NCBI GenBank assembly: GCA_021785975.1
Contig: JAJYOE010000009.1
Location: 1-45,650, forward strand
Direction: 5' to 3'
Source of the DNA: Bacillota bacterium
GTDB taxonomy: Bacteria; Bacillota; Bacilli; Alicyclobacillales; SLC66
Length of the DNA: 45,650 nucleotides
Shown here: positions 24,832 to 34,025 of the stretch, one piece after another
Numbering within the stretch: position 1 is the first letter of the stretch
Layout: every line of letters starts with the position of its first letter
Notes under the pieces: generated by a model
Told to the model about the DNA's origin: nothing
The model's database searches: none
The model's input: the letters and a program-made list of their open reading frames with translations, nothing else
Translations under genes and position numbers: made by a program

Positions 24832-25349
24832 CCATTAAATTGATCGATATGAGCCAGCTGGTTCATCAGTAGTACGCCTTGATCAGACCCTAGTGTCGCC
24901 AGAGCTACTTCCTGAAGCGCTTGTCTACCAATCCCTGCCGCCATGACATATCTTCCGTGATAAGTAGTGTAAAGGGCAACATAATCCACAGGAATAGGCG
25001 ATACACGATAGGCGGTCTGCAGAAATCGGGCGGTCATATCGGAAACAATCCCGTACGCTTCCCCATAACCGTCTAGGGAAGCAGTCCCCACGATCATTAA
25101 ATCCCCGTTTTTTAACAATTGATAATAGACATCCTCAAGTTCTGGTACAGAACTGTTCAGTGCCAGTGAAATTTTTTTTTCCACTGCTGCAGAGATGGCC
25201 TGGCTAGAAAATGTGGTAGAGGGGGTAACCAAAGCAACATTTGTGTTGCGATTTGGATAATACCCAAGCCATATGTAAAGTAGTGCCAGTCCCGACACAA
25301 CAGCCAGCAATAGATATGCCCTCTTGCCAATCATCTTTTTGATAGTCAT
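24795..25349 (-). CDS. Membrane-anchored protein of unknown function
   Basis: 184 residues beginning with a short basic stretch and one hydrophobic helix (about 11-29: RAYLLLAVVSGLALLYIWLG), then an extracytoplasmic domain of about 150 residues. No family recognised. The outer domain has VALVTPSTTFSSQAISAAVE, DLMIVGTASLDGYG and VDYVALYTTYHGRYVMAAGIG, an alpha/beta-looking pattern. The ATG chosen follows a near-perfect AGGAGG at 9 bases; longer starts add a cysteine-containing leader without a ribosome site. It is 63 bases downstream of ftsK and may share its transcript. Confidence 0.75.
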   Translation of the reverse strand: MTIKKMIGKRAYLLLAVVSGLALLYIWLGYYPNRNTNVALVTPSTTFSSQAISAAVEKKISLALNSSVPELEDVYYQLLKNGDLMIVGTASLDGYGEAYGIVSDMTARFLQTAYRVSPIPVDYVALYTTYHGRYVMAAGIGRQALQEVALATLGSDQGVLLMNQLAHIDQFNGALSTQAFAEYR

Positions 25350-25412
25350 GGAAAAACCTCCTGTTGATGCTGTTTTCATATATACGCATCTAACAGAATA
25401 ACATGTCCACAT

Positions 25413-27956
25413 TTACATATGAGACTGGCGCTCCACCCAGGCTTCCCGACTGAGCAATACTTCTCTGGGCTTGCTGTTCTCAAAGGGGCCGATCACACCT
25501 GACTGTTCCAGTTGATCGACAATACGCGCTGCCCTGGCATAGCCCACTTTTAATTTTCTTTGGATAAAAGATACTGAGGCCTGTTCTGATTCCACCACAA
25601 GTCGTACTGCCTCTTCATAAAGCGGATCGAATTCCGTGCTGACATCATTTTTCTCCACTTCGAGGTGACTAAAGTCTTCCACATACTCAGCCTCTTGCTG
25701 TTTGCGCACATATTCGGTGAGTTTCTCCACTTCATTTTCGGATATGAACGCTCCTTGCAAGCGAATCGGCTTGGATGCGCCAACAGGCATAAATAGCATA
25801 TCGCCCCTGCCTAGTAATTTTTCCGCGCCAGCCATATCGAGAATGGTGCGGGAATCGACTCCGGAAGACACTGAAAAGGCAATGCGAGAAGGAATGTTCG
25901 CTTTGATGAGGCCAGTAATGACATCGACAGATGGACGCTGAGTGGCAACGACCAGATGAATGCCTGCCGCCCTTGCCATTTGTGCTAATCTACAGATTGC
26001 GTCCTCCACGTCACCGGGAGCGACCATCATCAAATCCGCTAGCTCGTCGATAATCACCACGATCAGCGGTAGAGTGGGAATGCCTTGACTGATGGCGTAT
26101 TGGTTGTAGCGTTCGAGATCCCTGACCTTGGCCTTGGAAAAGCGCTCATAGCGCTGCTCCATTTCTGCGACGACTTTACGCAAAGCACCAGCTGCTTTTC
26201 GAGCGTCTGTCACGACTGGCGAAAACAGATGCGGAATTCCATTGTACACACCAAGCTCCACCATTTTAGGGTCGATCATAATAAACTTGACTTCATCTGG
26301 TTTTGCACGAAAAAGCATGCTCGAGATGAGACCGTTGATGCAAACACTTTTCCCGGAACCTGTTGCCCCTGCCACCAATAGATGCGGCATTTTTGCCAAA
26401 TCAGCGACAATCGCGTTGCCTGCGATATCCTTTCCAAGGATAAAATTCAGCGGTGATTTCGCCTCTTGAAATGCAGTGGTTTCAATGACGTCACGCAACG
26501 TGACGACGGCCACCTCATTGTTGGGTACTTCGATACCAACCGCCGACTTTCCGGGAATTGGCGCCTCAATGCGGATATCTCTCGCCGCAAGCGCCAACGC
26601 GAGGTCATCAGCCAAATTAAGAATGCGCGACACTTTCACTCCGGTGGCAGGTTGTATCTCATACCTCGTCACTGCAGGGCCACGACTATAACCGAGTACT
26701 TTTACGTGCACGCCAAAGCTCTCAAACGTTTCAGATAACTTTGACGCATTCGCTTGCAATTCGCGAGCAGATGCGTTCTTTTCGCCCTTTCTGGTCTCAT
26801 TTCGGTTCAAAAGCCGAGGGTCAGGCAACCGGTAAGGGCGCATCGCTTGATGTGGTGTCAAAGGCGAATTACCAGATGAAGCAAAAATCGGATCCGGCGC
26901 CAATTCCTGCGGTTCATGATCTGGCATCCTCACGACGATACGGTGGTCTTCTGGGTGAATATCATACTGCGGTTCAGACACTGAGTGGTCCTTTGCGCGA
27001 TCGTCTTCGCGGGGTTCATCATGATGCCAATCGACTTCCATTTGCCCACTTTCATTCGTTATAAAATTCTCAAAATGAGGCTCTTCATGATATGGCATCC
27101 CAAAATCGGGAAACGGAAAAGATGTCGGTGAAGTCGTCGATTCTTTATTCAAATCGTCGAATGTCCCCACCGCATCTTGTAATTCAGAATTGCCTTTGCT
27201 TCTTTTTCGTCCTTTCCGTTTACTGCTTGGTGGATCATCCGTCACTTCATTATCATCTATAGGCAGTGGCATGTTTTTTGGATTCTGAGACCTGACTTTT
27301 TTCTTTTTGCTTTCTGCGCGTAGCGATCGAGAGAACCATTTCATGATACGAGTCCAGCCGCGATCGATTCTTTTTTCAAAATACTTCGATCCCTTGCCGA
27401 GCGTGGCGACAAATGAGCGCCTGGTCAAAAGTATCAGCGCTACCAAAGTCGATGCCACCAGAATTAACGTGGTTCCGGTCACCGCAAACAGGTATTTGAG
27501 TCCACTGAAAAGCGCAAAGCCGAGCATCCCGCCACCTGCATTGGCAGGCGGCATCACCCCGCTTCTCGTTTCGACCAGCACGCGAAGTGAGGCTGAAAGT
27601 GTATTGATGCCTGTCCGGGTTAGCGACAATAAATTAGGATTGCTGCCATAAGACTTGACCGCGAGCGCAAAGAGATCCATCTCACTCCAGGTCAACACCA
27701 CAAAGAGTAATATCAGAATTCCAGATTGAAGAGAGGTAAAACGAAAGTGGTGGCGTTTGATCATGATCCACCCGGCCATCCACAAAAGGTAAATGGGAAG
27801 CAAAAAATGCCAGTTGCCCGCAAGCACAATGCATAGGTCATCCAGAGATTGGCCAACCGCTCCCAAATCCCCAAGGACAACAAGCCCCAGCACCAACAGC
27901 GCCAAGCCAAATATTTCGTATTTGAGTAACCGTTTGGTGTGATCCAGCTTCGCCAT
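25413..27956 (-). CDS. ftsK: DNA translocase FtsK/SpoIIIE
   Basis: 847 residues. Four hydrophobic segments in the first 190 residues anchor it at the septum. An acidic linker (about 215-400) follows, then the motor: [21 protein letters not shown], the Walker [32 protein letters not shown], the Walker [14 protein letters not shown] and [19 protein letters not shown] (partial). The C-terminal gamma domain ([21 protein letters not shown]) reads polarised sequences near the terminus. In spore formers this protein pumps the chromosome into the forespore, so SpoIIIE is the likely role. The ATG follows GGGGAGG. It lies after ylzJ and a terminator, as in B. subtilis. Confidence 0.96.
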   Translation of the reverse strand: MAKLDHTKRLLKYEIFGLALLVLGLVVLGDLGAVGQSLDDLCIVLAGNWHFLLPIYLLWMAGWIMIKRHHFRFTSLQSGILILLFVVLTWSEMDLFALAVKSYGSNPNLLSLTRTGINTLSASLRVLVETRSGVMPPANAGGGMLGFALFSGLKYLFAVTGTTLILVASTLVALILLTRRSFVATLGKGSKYFEKRIDRGWTRIMKWFSRSLRAESKKKKVRSQNPKNMPLPIDDNEVTDDPPSSKRKGRKRSKGNSELQDAVGTFDDLNKESTTSPTSFPFPDFGMPYHEEPHFENFITNESGQMEVDWHHDEPREDDRAKDHSVSEPQYDIHPEDHRIVVRMPDHEPQELAPDPIFASSGNSPLTPHQAMRPYRLPDPRLLNRNETRKGEKNASARELQANASKLSETFESFGVHVKVLGYSRGPAVTRYEIQPATGVKVSRILNLADDLALALAARDIRIEAPIPGKSAVGIEVPNNEVAVVTLRDVIETTAFQEAKSPLNFILGKDIAGNAIVADLAKMPHLLVAGATGSGKSVCINGLISSMLFRAKPDEVKFIMIDPKMVELGVYNGIPHLFSPVVTDARKAAGALRKVVAEMEQRYERFSKAKVRDLERYNQYAISQGIPTLPLIVVIIDELADLMMVAPGDVEDAICRLAQMARAAGIHLVVATQRPSVDVITGLIKANIPSRIAFSVSSGVDSRTILDMAGAEKLLGRGDMLFMPVGASKPIRLQGAFISENEVEKLTEYVRKQQEAEYVEDFSHLEVEKNDVSTEFDPLYEEAVRLVVESEQASVSFIQRKLKVGYARAARIVDQLEQSGVIGPFENSKPREVLLSREAWVERQSHM

Positions 27957-27995
27957 TTTTGCCTCCCCAAATTCTTGCCATTTACATCTAGTTCG

Positions 27996-28009
27996 CGAAC
28001 ATGTGATCG
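27996..28009. promoter_or_regulatory. LexA-box-like sequence upstream of ftsK
   Basis: CGAACATGTGATCG differs from the CGAAC-N4-GTTYG pattern at one position. It overlaps the perfect palindrome GTTCGCGAAC (27991-28000). It is 40 bases before the ftsK start. I found no clear sigma-A hexamers around it. Confidence 0.35.
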
Positions 28010-28021
28010 GTTTCCTGCATC

Positions 28022-28046
28022 AAAAAGGTTCCGCGATTGCGGAACC
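28022..28046 (-). terminator. Terminator after ylzJ
   Basis: On the minus strand AAGGTTCCGC-AATC-GCGGAACC is followed by five T. The stem starts at the ylzJ stop codon and separates it from ftsK. Confidence 0.9.
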
Positions 28047-28265
28047 TTACGGAAACAAGCGAATCACTTGTCCAGGCATCCATTCCGGCCTTAAATAATC
28101 ACGAGCGTACGGTGAAATCAATCTTTCGATTTTGGCTTGTCCAAAACCGGTCACTTCCACAATCATGGTCACTCCACTAATGTGTAAGGTCTCTTTTTTC
28201 CCTTGTGCCGGCGGTTCGTAATATCCCTGAAAAATGAATTCGGAGGGAACGATTGACCATATCAT
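28047..28265 (-). CDS. ylzJ: YlzJ-like protein
   Basis: 72 residues, the length and place of B. subtilis YlzJ, between tepA and ftsK/spoIIIE. It opens with [16 protein letters not shown] and ends with [16 protein letters not shown]; both ends are typical of the family. Function unknown; conserved among spore-forming Bacillales. The ATG overlaps the tepA stop as ATGA, so the two are translationally coupled. Confidence 0.88.
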   Translation of the reverse strand: MIWSIVPSEFIFQGYYEPPAQGKKETLHISGVTMIVEVTGFGQAKIERLISPYARDYLRPEWMPGQVIRLFP

Positions 28266-29008
28266 TGTATTCCACCCTTTGGCTTGCGGGAGCGGTAATC
28301 TTCAATCATTTCCTTCAGCTTGGCCATTGCCATTCCGACTCCGCCGATTTCGTTGATGATTCCGTACTCTACCGCATCCGGACCGATCAGGGTGGTTCCA
28401 ATATCCCGGGTCAGTTCACCGGTTTTCATCATCAATTCACGCAAAGTTCCCTCAGAAATGCGAGAATGTTGAGTGATAAACCGTGTCACCCGCTCCTGCA
28501 TCCGTTCCAGGTACTCGAAGCTTTGTGGAACGCCGATGACAAGGCCATTCAGGCGAATGGGGTGAACTGTCATGGAGGCCGTTTCCGCAATAAAGGAATA
28601 GTCACTGGCGACGGCAATCGGTACGCCGATGCTATGACCACCTCCAAGCACCAGGGTAACCGTAGGCTTAGAGAGCGATGAAATCATTTCAGACAGAGCT
28701 AGGCCTGCTTCCACGTCCCCCCCCACTGTGTTGAGGATGATGAGAACCCCTTCAATGTTTTCGTTCTGTTCAGCCGCAACCAGTTGAGGAATGACATGCT
28801 CATATTTCGTCGTCTTATTTTGCGGCGGAAGCACGTAATGACCTTCTACTTGTCCAATGATGGTTAAACAGTAGATATTGGAATCGTCCTGAAGCATCTG
28901 GGTTTGCCCAAACTTTTCAAGTGAAGATACACTCGGATCCGGCACTGTGACTGGAGATTCTGTAGGAGAAGTCGTGTATTCTCCATGGTTTTCTGCTTGT
29001 GGCGCCAT
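28262..29008 (-). CDS. tepA: ClpP-like serine protease TepA (YmfB family)
   Basis: 248 residues with a ClpP/crotonase fold, described in B. subtilis as a translocation-enhancing protein TepA. After a polar N-terminal stretch of about 40 residues come [23 protein letters not shown]-type sequence (shown in part), the nucleophile serine in [13 protein letters not shown] and the likely catalytic histidine in [10 protein letters not shown]. No signal peptide. It may degrade peptides at the inner face of the membrane or in sporulation. The ATG follows GGGGGGAATCAA. It is 51 bases after the RNase J gene and coupled to ylzJ. Confidence 0.92.
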   Translation of the reverse strand: MAPQAENHGEYTTSPTESPVTVPDPSVSSLEKFGQTQMLQDDSNIYCLTIIGQVEGHYVLPPQNKTTKYEHVIPQLVAAEQNENIEGVLIILNTVGGDVEAGLALSEMISSLSKPTVTLVLGGGHSIGVPIAVASDYSFIAETASMTVHPIRLNGLVIGVPQSFEYLERMQERVTRFITQHSRISEGTLRELMMKTGELTRDIGTTLIGPDAVEYGIINEIGGVGMAMAKLKEMIEDYRSRKPKGGIQ

Positions 29009-29059
29009 TTGATTCCCCCCTTAACAGGGATTAGTGTGAACCAAATGATGGCGGCTGAT

Positions 29060-30730
29060 TCAAACTTCCATGATAATCGGCAACACCATTGGCCGTCTGC
29101 GTGTCTGTTCATAGAGAAAACGGCTAACTGCATCCCGAACTCCCGTCTTCAGTCCTGACCAATCGTTGACGTTTTCTTCATTTACCAGTTTTTGCAGGGT
29201 GGATGATACAATCCGATTCGCTTCTTCCAGTAATTCTTCCGATTCCCGAACATAGACAAATCCTCTCGAGATGATATCAGGCCCGGAAAGAATGGTTCCC
29301 GTCTGCTTTGACAATGTGACCACTACCACCAGAATACCGTCCTGAGACAAAAGCTTTCTGTCTCGAAGCACGATGTTCCCCACATCGCCGACGCCAAGTC
29401 CGTCAATCATGACCGAACCGGCAGTCACTCTGCCGCCGAGTCTGGCGATGCCTCCTTGAAACTCGATCACATCGCCAATATCCAGCATGAAGATATTATC
29501 CGGATTAACGCCCGTCGCTTCACCTAGTTCCGCATGCTTTCTTTGCATCCGATGCTCACCATGAACCGGCAAGAAGTACTTGGGTTTAATAAAATTCAGC
29601 ATCAATTTCAAATCTTCTTGACTGCCATGACCCGATACGTGTACCCCGGAAACTGATTGATAAATCACGTGCGCACCAACCCGAAAGAGTTGATCGATGG
29701 TTCTTGAGATCGATTTTTCATTCCCGGGAATCGGAGAGGAAGCAATGATGACCGTATCCCCCGGTATGATCTCCACTTTTCGATGTGTCGCGCGGGCCAT
29801 TCGTGTCAACGCGGACATCGGTTCCCCTTGCGAACCTGTCGTTAAAAGCGCCACTTCCCGCGCATTGAAGCGTGAAATTTCGTCAGGTTCGATAAGCGTA
29901 GATGGATTGACCGTCAGGTAACCCAGGTCTTTGGCAATACCAATGTTATTCACCATGCTGCGCCCGATCACGGCCACTTTACGGCCGGTTTTTTCCGCAG
30001 AATAGATGACTTGTTGAATACGGTGAATATTGGAAGCAAAGGTCGCCAGAATCACCCTGCCCTCCGCAGATTGAAAGACATCGTCAATCGTCACACCAAC
30101 GGTGCGCTCTGACATGGTCATTCCCGGACGTTCCGCATTCGTGCTGTCAGACAACAGCGCCATTACGCCTCGCTCGCCAAGCGCCGTCAATTTGGCGTAA
30201 TCTGGCGGTTCTCCGCTCACAGGTGTTTGATCAAACTTGAAATCTCCCGTTTGTACGACAAGTCCTTCAGGCGTATCGATGGCGTAGCCAACCGAATCAG
30301 GGATACTGTGGCTGACGTTGAAGCAAGAGACAGTAAAAGAGCCAATCTTGATTTCGCTTTTGTTGTTGATGGTGATCAACTTTGTTTGATCAAGTATGCC
30401 GTGTTCACGAAGTTTAGGCTCTACCAGCCCCAACGTCAACCGGGTTCCGTATACAGGTACCGGAATGCTTTTCAACACATAAGGCAATCCACCAATATGA
30501 TCTTCATGCCCGTGCGTCAAAAAAATGGCCTTGACTTTATTTTTGTTTTCCACAAGGAATGTAATGTCCGGAATTACGATGTCAATCCCGAGCATTTCCT
30601 CGTCTGGAAATTTTAGACCCGCATCCACAACAATAATGTCATTCCCGTATATGTAGGCTGTCATGTTTTTTCCGATTTCGCCTAAACCACCCAAGGGAAT
30701 GATCGATAATTTTTGGGTATTATTTTTCAA
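29060..30730 (-). CDS. rnj: Ribonuclease J
   Basis: 556 residues from a TTG start, matching the usual 555 of RNase J, a 5'-3' exonuclease and endonuclease in RNA decay and rRNA maturation. The metallo-beta-lactamase motif HGHEDHIGG is complete, followed by SDSTNAERPG, LLTTGSQGEPMSAL and HVSGHGSQEDL. The intact metal ligands suggest an active J1-type enzyme, although position beside tepA and dapA is that of B. subtilis rnjB (ymfA). The TTG follows GGAGGTGTACGA; the frame is open 25 codons further upstream but lies in a terminator/promoter region. Confidence 0.93.
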   Translation of the reverse strand: MKNNTQKLSIIPLGGLGEIGKNMTAYIYGNDIIVVDAGLKFPDEEMLGIDIVIPDITFLVENKNKVKAIFLTHGHEDHIGGLPYVLKSIPVPVYGTRLTLGLVEPKLREHGILDQTKLITINNKSEIKIGSFTVSCFNVSHSIPDSVGYAIDTPEGLVVQTGDFKFDQTPVSGEPPDYAKLTALGERGVMALLSDSTNAERPGMTMSERTVGVTIDDVFQSAEGRVILATFASNIHRIQQVIYSAEKTGRKVAVIGRSMVNNIGIAKDLGYLTVNPSTLIEPDEISRFNAREVALLTTGSQGEPMSALTRMARATHRKVEIIPGDTVIIASSPIPGNEKSISRTIDQLFRVGAHVIYQSVSGVHVSGHGSQEDLKLMLNFIKPKYFLPVHGEHRMQRKHAELGEATGVNPDNIFMLDIGDVIEFQGGIARLGGRVTAGSVMIDGLGVGDVGNIVLRDRKLLSQDGILVVVVTLSKQTGTILSGPDIISRGFVYVRESEELLEEANRIVSSTLQKLVNEENVNDWSGLKTGVRDAVSRFLYEQTRRRPMVLPIIMEV

Positions 30731-30747
30731 TCGTACACCTCCATGAT

Positions 30748-30801
30748 AAAAAGGCCGCACCAGTTTGGTAGTCTGATTATAGCCGACAGAATGATGCGGC
30801 C
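30748..30801 (-). terminator. Terminator-like long stem-loop between dapA and the RNase J gene
   Basis: On the minus strand GGCCGCA (30795-30801) pairs with TGCGGCC (30753-30759), followed by five T. The 35-base loop can itself form ACCA/TGGT and TCTG/CAGA pairs. Confidence 0.55.
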
Positions 30802-30805
30802 ACAA
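30776..30805 (-). promoter_or_regulatory. Putative sigma-A promoter of the RNase J gene
   Basis: On the minus strand TTGTGG (30800-30805) and a perfect TATAAT (30776-30781) are 18 bases apart. It is nested in the left half of the terminator above, so a transcript starting here would lack the left stem and escape termination. Confidence 0.55.
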
Positions 30806-30834
30806 GGACTAGGAAACGTTCAAATGGCATCCGA

Positions 30835-31713
30835 TTAATTTCCGGGTGTCCACTTCATGAGAACCTCTTGTAATTCCTGCTTCTCTTTTGACGTAGCGGG
30901 CACTAGCGGCAACCGTACTGATCCTACCGGTACTCCGATCATATTGAGCGCTTCTTTGACAAGCACCGGATTGGTTGTGCGAAAAAGTCCTTCGAATATT
31001 GGAAAAAGCTCATGATGTAGGTTGCGCGCCGTCGCAAGGTCCCCTCTAAAAAATGCACCAACCATCTTTGCCATTTGATGGCCCACCACATGCGCAGCAA
31101 CACTGACGACTCCAGTACCACCAAGCGCCATGACAGGTAACGCAAATTTGTCATCTCCGCTATATACCATAAAATCAGCCGGAGTCTCTGAAATCATTCT
31201 TGAAATTTGCACAAAATCCCCAGATGACTCTTTCACCGCCACGATATTGGGGACCTCAGACAAACGAGCCATGGTTTCTACTTGAACATTCACCGACGTA
31301 CGGCCAGGAATGTTGTAGATGATGACAGGTTTCGTCGTACATTCCGCAATGGACTTAAAATGTTGATAAAGGCCTTCTTGAGAAGGCTTATTGTAATAAG
31401 GTGCGACTTGCAAAAATCCATCCACGCCCAGTTGATCGGCTTCATGAGTGAATTTTACTGCGCTTCTCGTATCATATCCGCCTGTCCCCGCAATGACAGG
31501 CACTCTTCCAGCAACGTAGCTGACCGTAGCAGAAAAAAGCGCCAATTTTTCTTCGTGGGAAAGTGTTGGCGATTCACCGGTTGTCCCGCAAACGACAAGC
31601 CCTTCTGTACCACTGCTCAGCAAATGGTCGATCAGTCGAGGCAGACGGGATAGATCCAGTTCCCCTTTTTCATCAAAAGGAGTCACCATTGCTGTGATCA
31701 ATCTGCCAAACAT
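30835..31713 (-). CDS. dapA: 4-hydroxy-tetrahydrodipicolinate synthase
   Basis: 292 residues. DapA condenses pyruvate with aspartate semialdehyde, the branch point to diaminopimelate, lysine and dipicolinate. GTTGESPTLS, the catalytic tyrosine in VIIYNIPGRTSV and the Schiff-base lysine in VAVKESSGD are present. The ATG follows AGGAGGGGCATAAAC, 2 bases after the dapG stop region. Its product is the substrate of the dipicolinate synthase encoded upstream in the same gene block, so the operon supplies both wall precursor and spore core dipicolinate. Confidence 0.97.
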   Translation of the reverse strand: MFGRLITAMVTPFDEKGELDLSRLPRLIDHLLSSGTEGLVVCGTTGESPTLSHEEKLALFSATVSYVAGRVPVIAGTGGYDTRSAVKFTHEADQLGVDGFLQVAPYYNKPSQEGLYQHFKSIAECTTKPVIIYNIPGRTSVNVQVETMARLSEVPNIVAVKESSGDFVQISRMISETPADFMVYSGDDKFALPVMALGGTGVVSVAAHVVGHQMAKMVGAFFRGDLATARNLHHELFPIFEGLFRTTNPVLVKEALNMIGVPVGSVRLPLVPATSKEKQELQEVLMKWTPGN

Positions 31714-31715
31714 GT

Positions 31716-32942
31716 TTATGCCCCTCCTAGGGTGTGCAATCCAAATTTATCATGAATCGCACGCACTGCCCTGATGGTGTCTTTATCATGCACCAAGCAC
31801 CATATCGTGGTATTGGAATCCGCCGATTGCAGGATTTCAATACCTTCCTCGCTCAGTGCCTCGACAATTTTCGCGGTGACACCTGGCACACCGTGAATTC
31901 CGGCGCCTACTGCAGCGATTTTTGCAACATCCGGAACGGTGAGTACTTCAAAGCCCAAATCCTTTAACGCCGCAAGGGCTTGTTCCACGCGGTAATTCGG
32001 AATGGTGTACACGACTTCATCTGGTGAGATATTAAAAAAATCAACAGATATTCCCATTCTCGCCATCGTTTGAAATACTACGGTTTGAAAATTGTGAGTT
32101 TCCGATCCCGATCGCGTCACGCGAATTTGCGTGATGTTGGATGAATGGGTGACGCCAGTCAGAATTCGATCGCTGGTGTGTTGCCCTTCAAAATACGCAG
32201 CGCCATTCGTCACTAGCGTGCCCGGATCCTTGGAAAGGGTGGAGCGCACGCGGATGGGAATATTTTTTTGCATGGCGATTTCCACCGCGCGGGGATGAAT
32301 CACCTTCGCCCCGTAATAAGCCAAATTGCTGATTTCCGCATAAGTGACCTGATGCAACCGCGATGCATTGGAAACTATTCTCGGGTCCGCAGTCATGATG
32401 CCATCCACATCAGTAAAAATATCGATCAGTTCAGCGTTTAGTGCTACGCCAAGCGCAGTGGCCGAGGTATCACTACCACCTCTTCCCAGCGTGGTGGTCT
32501 CTCCGTCAGGTGTCGCGCCTTGAAATCCGGTGACGACGACAATTCGATTCGCTTCCAGCTCAGACAAGATTCGTTCAGGATTGATGCTAGCAATGCGGGC
32601 ATTGCCAAAATCTCCATTGGTAACGATTCCCGCCTGCTCTCCGGATAATACCGTCACTTCATGACCTCTTGCCCTTAACATGGCGCTAAAGATGACGGCA
32701 GAAATCAATTCACCGCAAGACATGAGGAGATCAAGGTCCCTGTTATTCACCTTGTCTTCTTTGGGAATCAGATTGATTAAAGTGTCTGTCGCATAAGGTT
32801 CCCCGGAACGCCCCATCGCAGAGACGACCACTACGACTTTGTACCCTTGTGCAAGCGTATCTTCAATGTGCTCTATCGCCAGTTCACGCACTTCGCGTGT
32901 GGAAACAGAGGTGCCGCCAAACTTTTGGACAATGATTTTCAA
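31716..32942 (-). CDS. dapG: Aspartate kinase (DapG type)
   Basis: 408 residues, catalysing the first step of the aspartate pathway. The kinase domain shows VQKFGGTSV, VSAMGRSGEPYATDTL, SCGELISA and TLGRGGSDTSATALG; two ACT domains follow from about residue 265 and end in IWCLVHDKDTIRAVRAIHD. Linkage to asd, dapA and dpaAB matches the diaminopimelate-regulated DapG of B. subtilis. The TTG start overlaps the asd stop (TTGA), so it is translationally coupled. No lysine riboswitch was seen upstream, consistent with DapG rather than LysC. Confidence 0.95.
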   Translation of the reverse strand: MKIIVQKFGGTSVSTREVRELAIEHIEDTLAQGYKVVVVVSAMGRSGEPYATDTLINLIPKEDKVNNRDLDLLMSCGELISAVIFSAMLRARGHEVTVLSGEQAGIVTNGDFGNARIASINPERILSELEANRIVVVTGFQGATPDGETTTLGRGGSDTSATALGVALNAELIDIFTDVDGIMTADPRIVSNASRLHQVTYAEISNLAYYGAKVIHPRAVEIAMQKNIPIRVRSTLSKDPGTLVTNGAAYFEGQHTSDRILTGVTHSSNITQIRVTRSGSETHNFQTVVFQTMARMGISVDFFNISPDEVVYTIPNYRVEQALAALKDLGFEVLTVPDVAKIAAVGAGIHGVPGVTAKIVEALSEEGIEILQSADSNTTIWCLVHDKDTIRAVRAIHDKFGLHTLGGA

Positions 32943-33982
32943 TGATTGACACCGTCCCTGGAAATCCAGCGTTCAGCAATCTGGACCGCATTCCACGCTG
33001 CGCCCTTGAGAATATTGTCCGACACCACCCACATGGACAGGCCATTTTCCTCATACAGGTCTTTGCGAATTCGACCCACGAACACTTCTAATTGCCCGGC
33101 AGCATAATAGGGCTGTGGATACAACTGCTCCCGTGGATCATCCTGCACCACTACGCCATCCGCACTCTTCAGCAAGGCCTTTATGTCTTCCAGAAGAAAA
33201 GGCGCTTTGGTTTCCACATACACCGATTCAGAATGGCCATATACGACCGGAACCCGGGCAGCCGTTGGGGTTACTGCGATTTCCTCATCATGGAATATTT
33301 TCCTCGTCTCGTTGACCATCTTCATTTCTTCTTTGGTATAGCCATTGTCTTCGAATACATCAATTTGCGGTAAGATGTTAAACGCGAGCGGAAAATGCTT
33401 GGCCAGTTTGGAAACCGGCAACACCTCGGCATGCGGCTCTTCACCGTGGAGAATCGCCTGAGCTGTTTGCCTCAAATCGTCAATGGCCCGCTGACCGGCA
33501 CCTGAAGCCGCCTGATACGTCGAAACGACGATTCGCTTGATGCCATACTTCCGATAGATCGGATTCAATGCCACCACCATCTGAATGGTTGAACAGTTAG
33601 GGTTGGCAATGATGCCTTTATGGGCAAACATATCCTCCCCGTTCACTTCCGGGACGACTAGCGGAACTTCAGGGTCCATGCGATAAGCGCTGGTGTTGTC
33701 AATCACCAGCGCACCGCGTTTCACCGCCTCGGGTGCAAGTTTTACTGACACGTCTCCCCCGGCGCTGAAAAGTGCAATATCGATTCCTTCAAACGCTTCT
33801 GGTACCGCCTCTTCCACGACGTAGGTGTGCCCTGAAATTTGTACCTTCTGTCCCGCTGAACGCTTCGACGCCAATAACTTTAATGTCGAATAGGGGAAAT
33901 TTCTTCTCTCGAGCGTGGCAATCATCGCTTGACCTACCGCTCCCGTTGCACCGACAATGGCTACATTGACGCCCTGACTCAC
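32939..33982 (-). CDS. asd: Aspartate-semialdehyde dehydrogenase
   Basis: 347 residues. It reduces aspartyl phosphate to aspartate semialdehyde with NADPH. The Rossmann motif AIVGATGAVGQAM is near the N-terminus; the active-site cysteine is in IANPNCSTIQM, followed by STYQAASGAGQRA. The GTG start follows GGATGGG. Placed between dpaB and dapG as in B. subtilis. Confidence 0.97.
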   Translation of the reverse strand: MSQGVNVAIVGATGAVGQAMIATLERRNFPYSTLKLLASKRSAGQKVQISGHTYVVEEAVPEAFEGIDIALFSAGGDVSVKLAPEAVKRGALVIDNTSAYRMDPEVPLVVPEVNGEDMFAHKGIIANPNCSTIQMVVALNPIYRKYGIKRIVVSTYQAASGAGQRAIDDLRQTAQAILHGEEPHAEVLPVSKLAKHFPLAFNILPQIDVFEDNGYTKEEMKMVNETRKIFHDEEIAVTPTAARVPVVYGHSESVYVETKAPFLLEDIKALLKSADGVVVQDDPREQLYPQPYYAAGQLEVFVGRIRKDLYEENGLSMWVVSDNILKGAAWNAVQIAERWISRDGVNH

Positions 33983-34025
33983 AAAAAACCCATCCTCTCC
34001 CGGCGATGTGCATCTCTGAAAGATT

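Noticed and set aside
24372-24835. Minus-strand frames opposite the plus-strand orphan gene
   Set aside because: No ribosome-binding sites; one would begin inside the neighbouring gene. The plus-strand frame has promoter and ribosome site.
30731-30805. 25-codon upstream extension of the RNase J frame
   Set aside because: It overlaps the terminator/promoter region; the TTG at 30730 has GGAGG and gives the family length.
32942-34025. Lysine riboswitch or T-box in the asd-dapG-dapA region
   Set aside because: Gaps between the genes are too short (the longest is 43 bases) and no such structure is visible upstream of dpaA.
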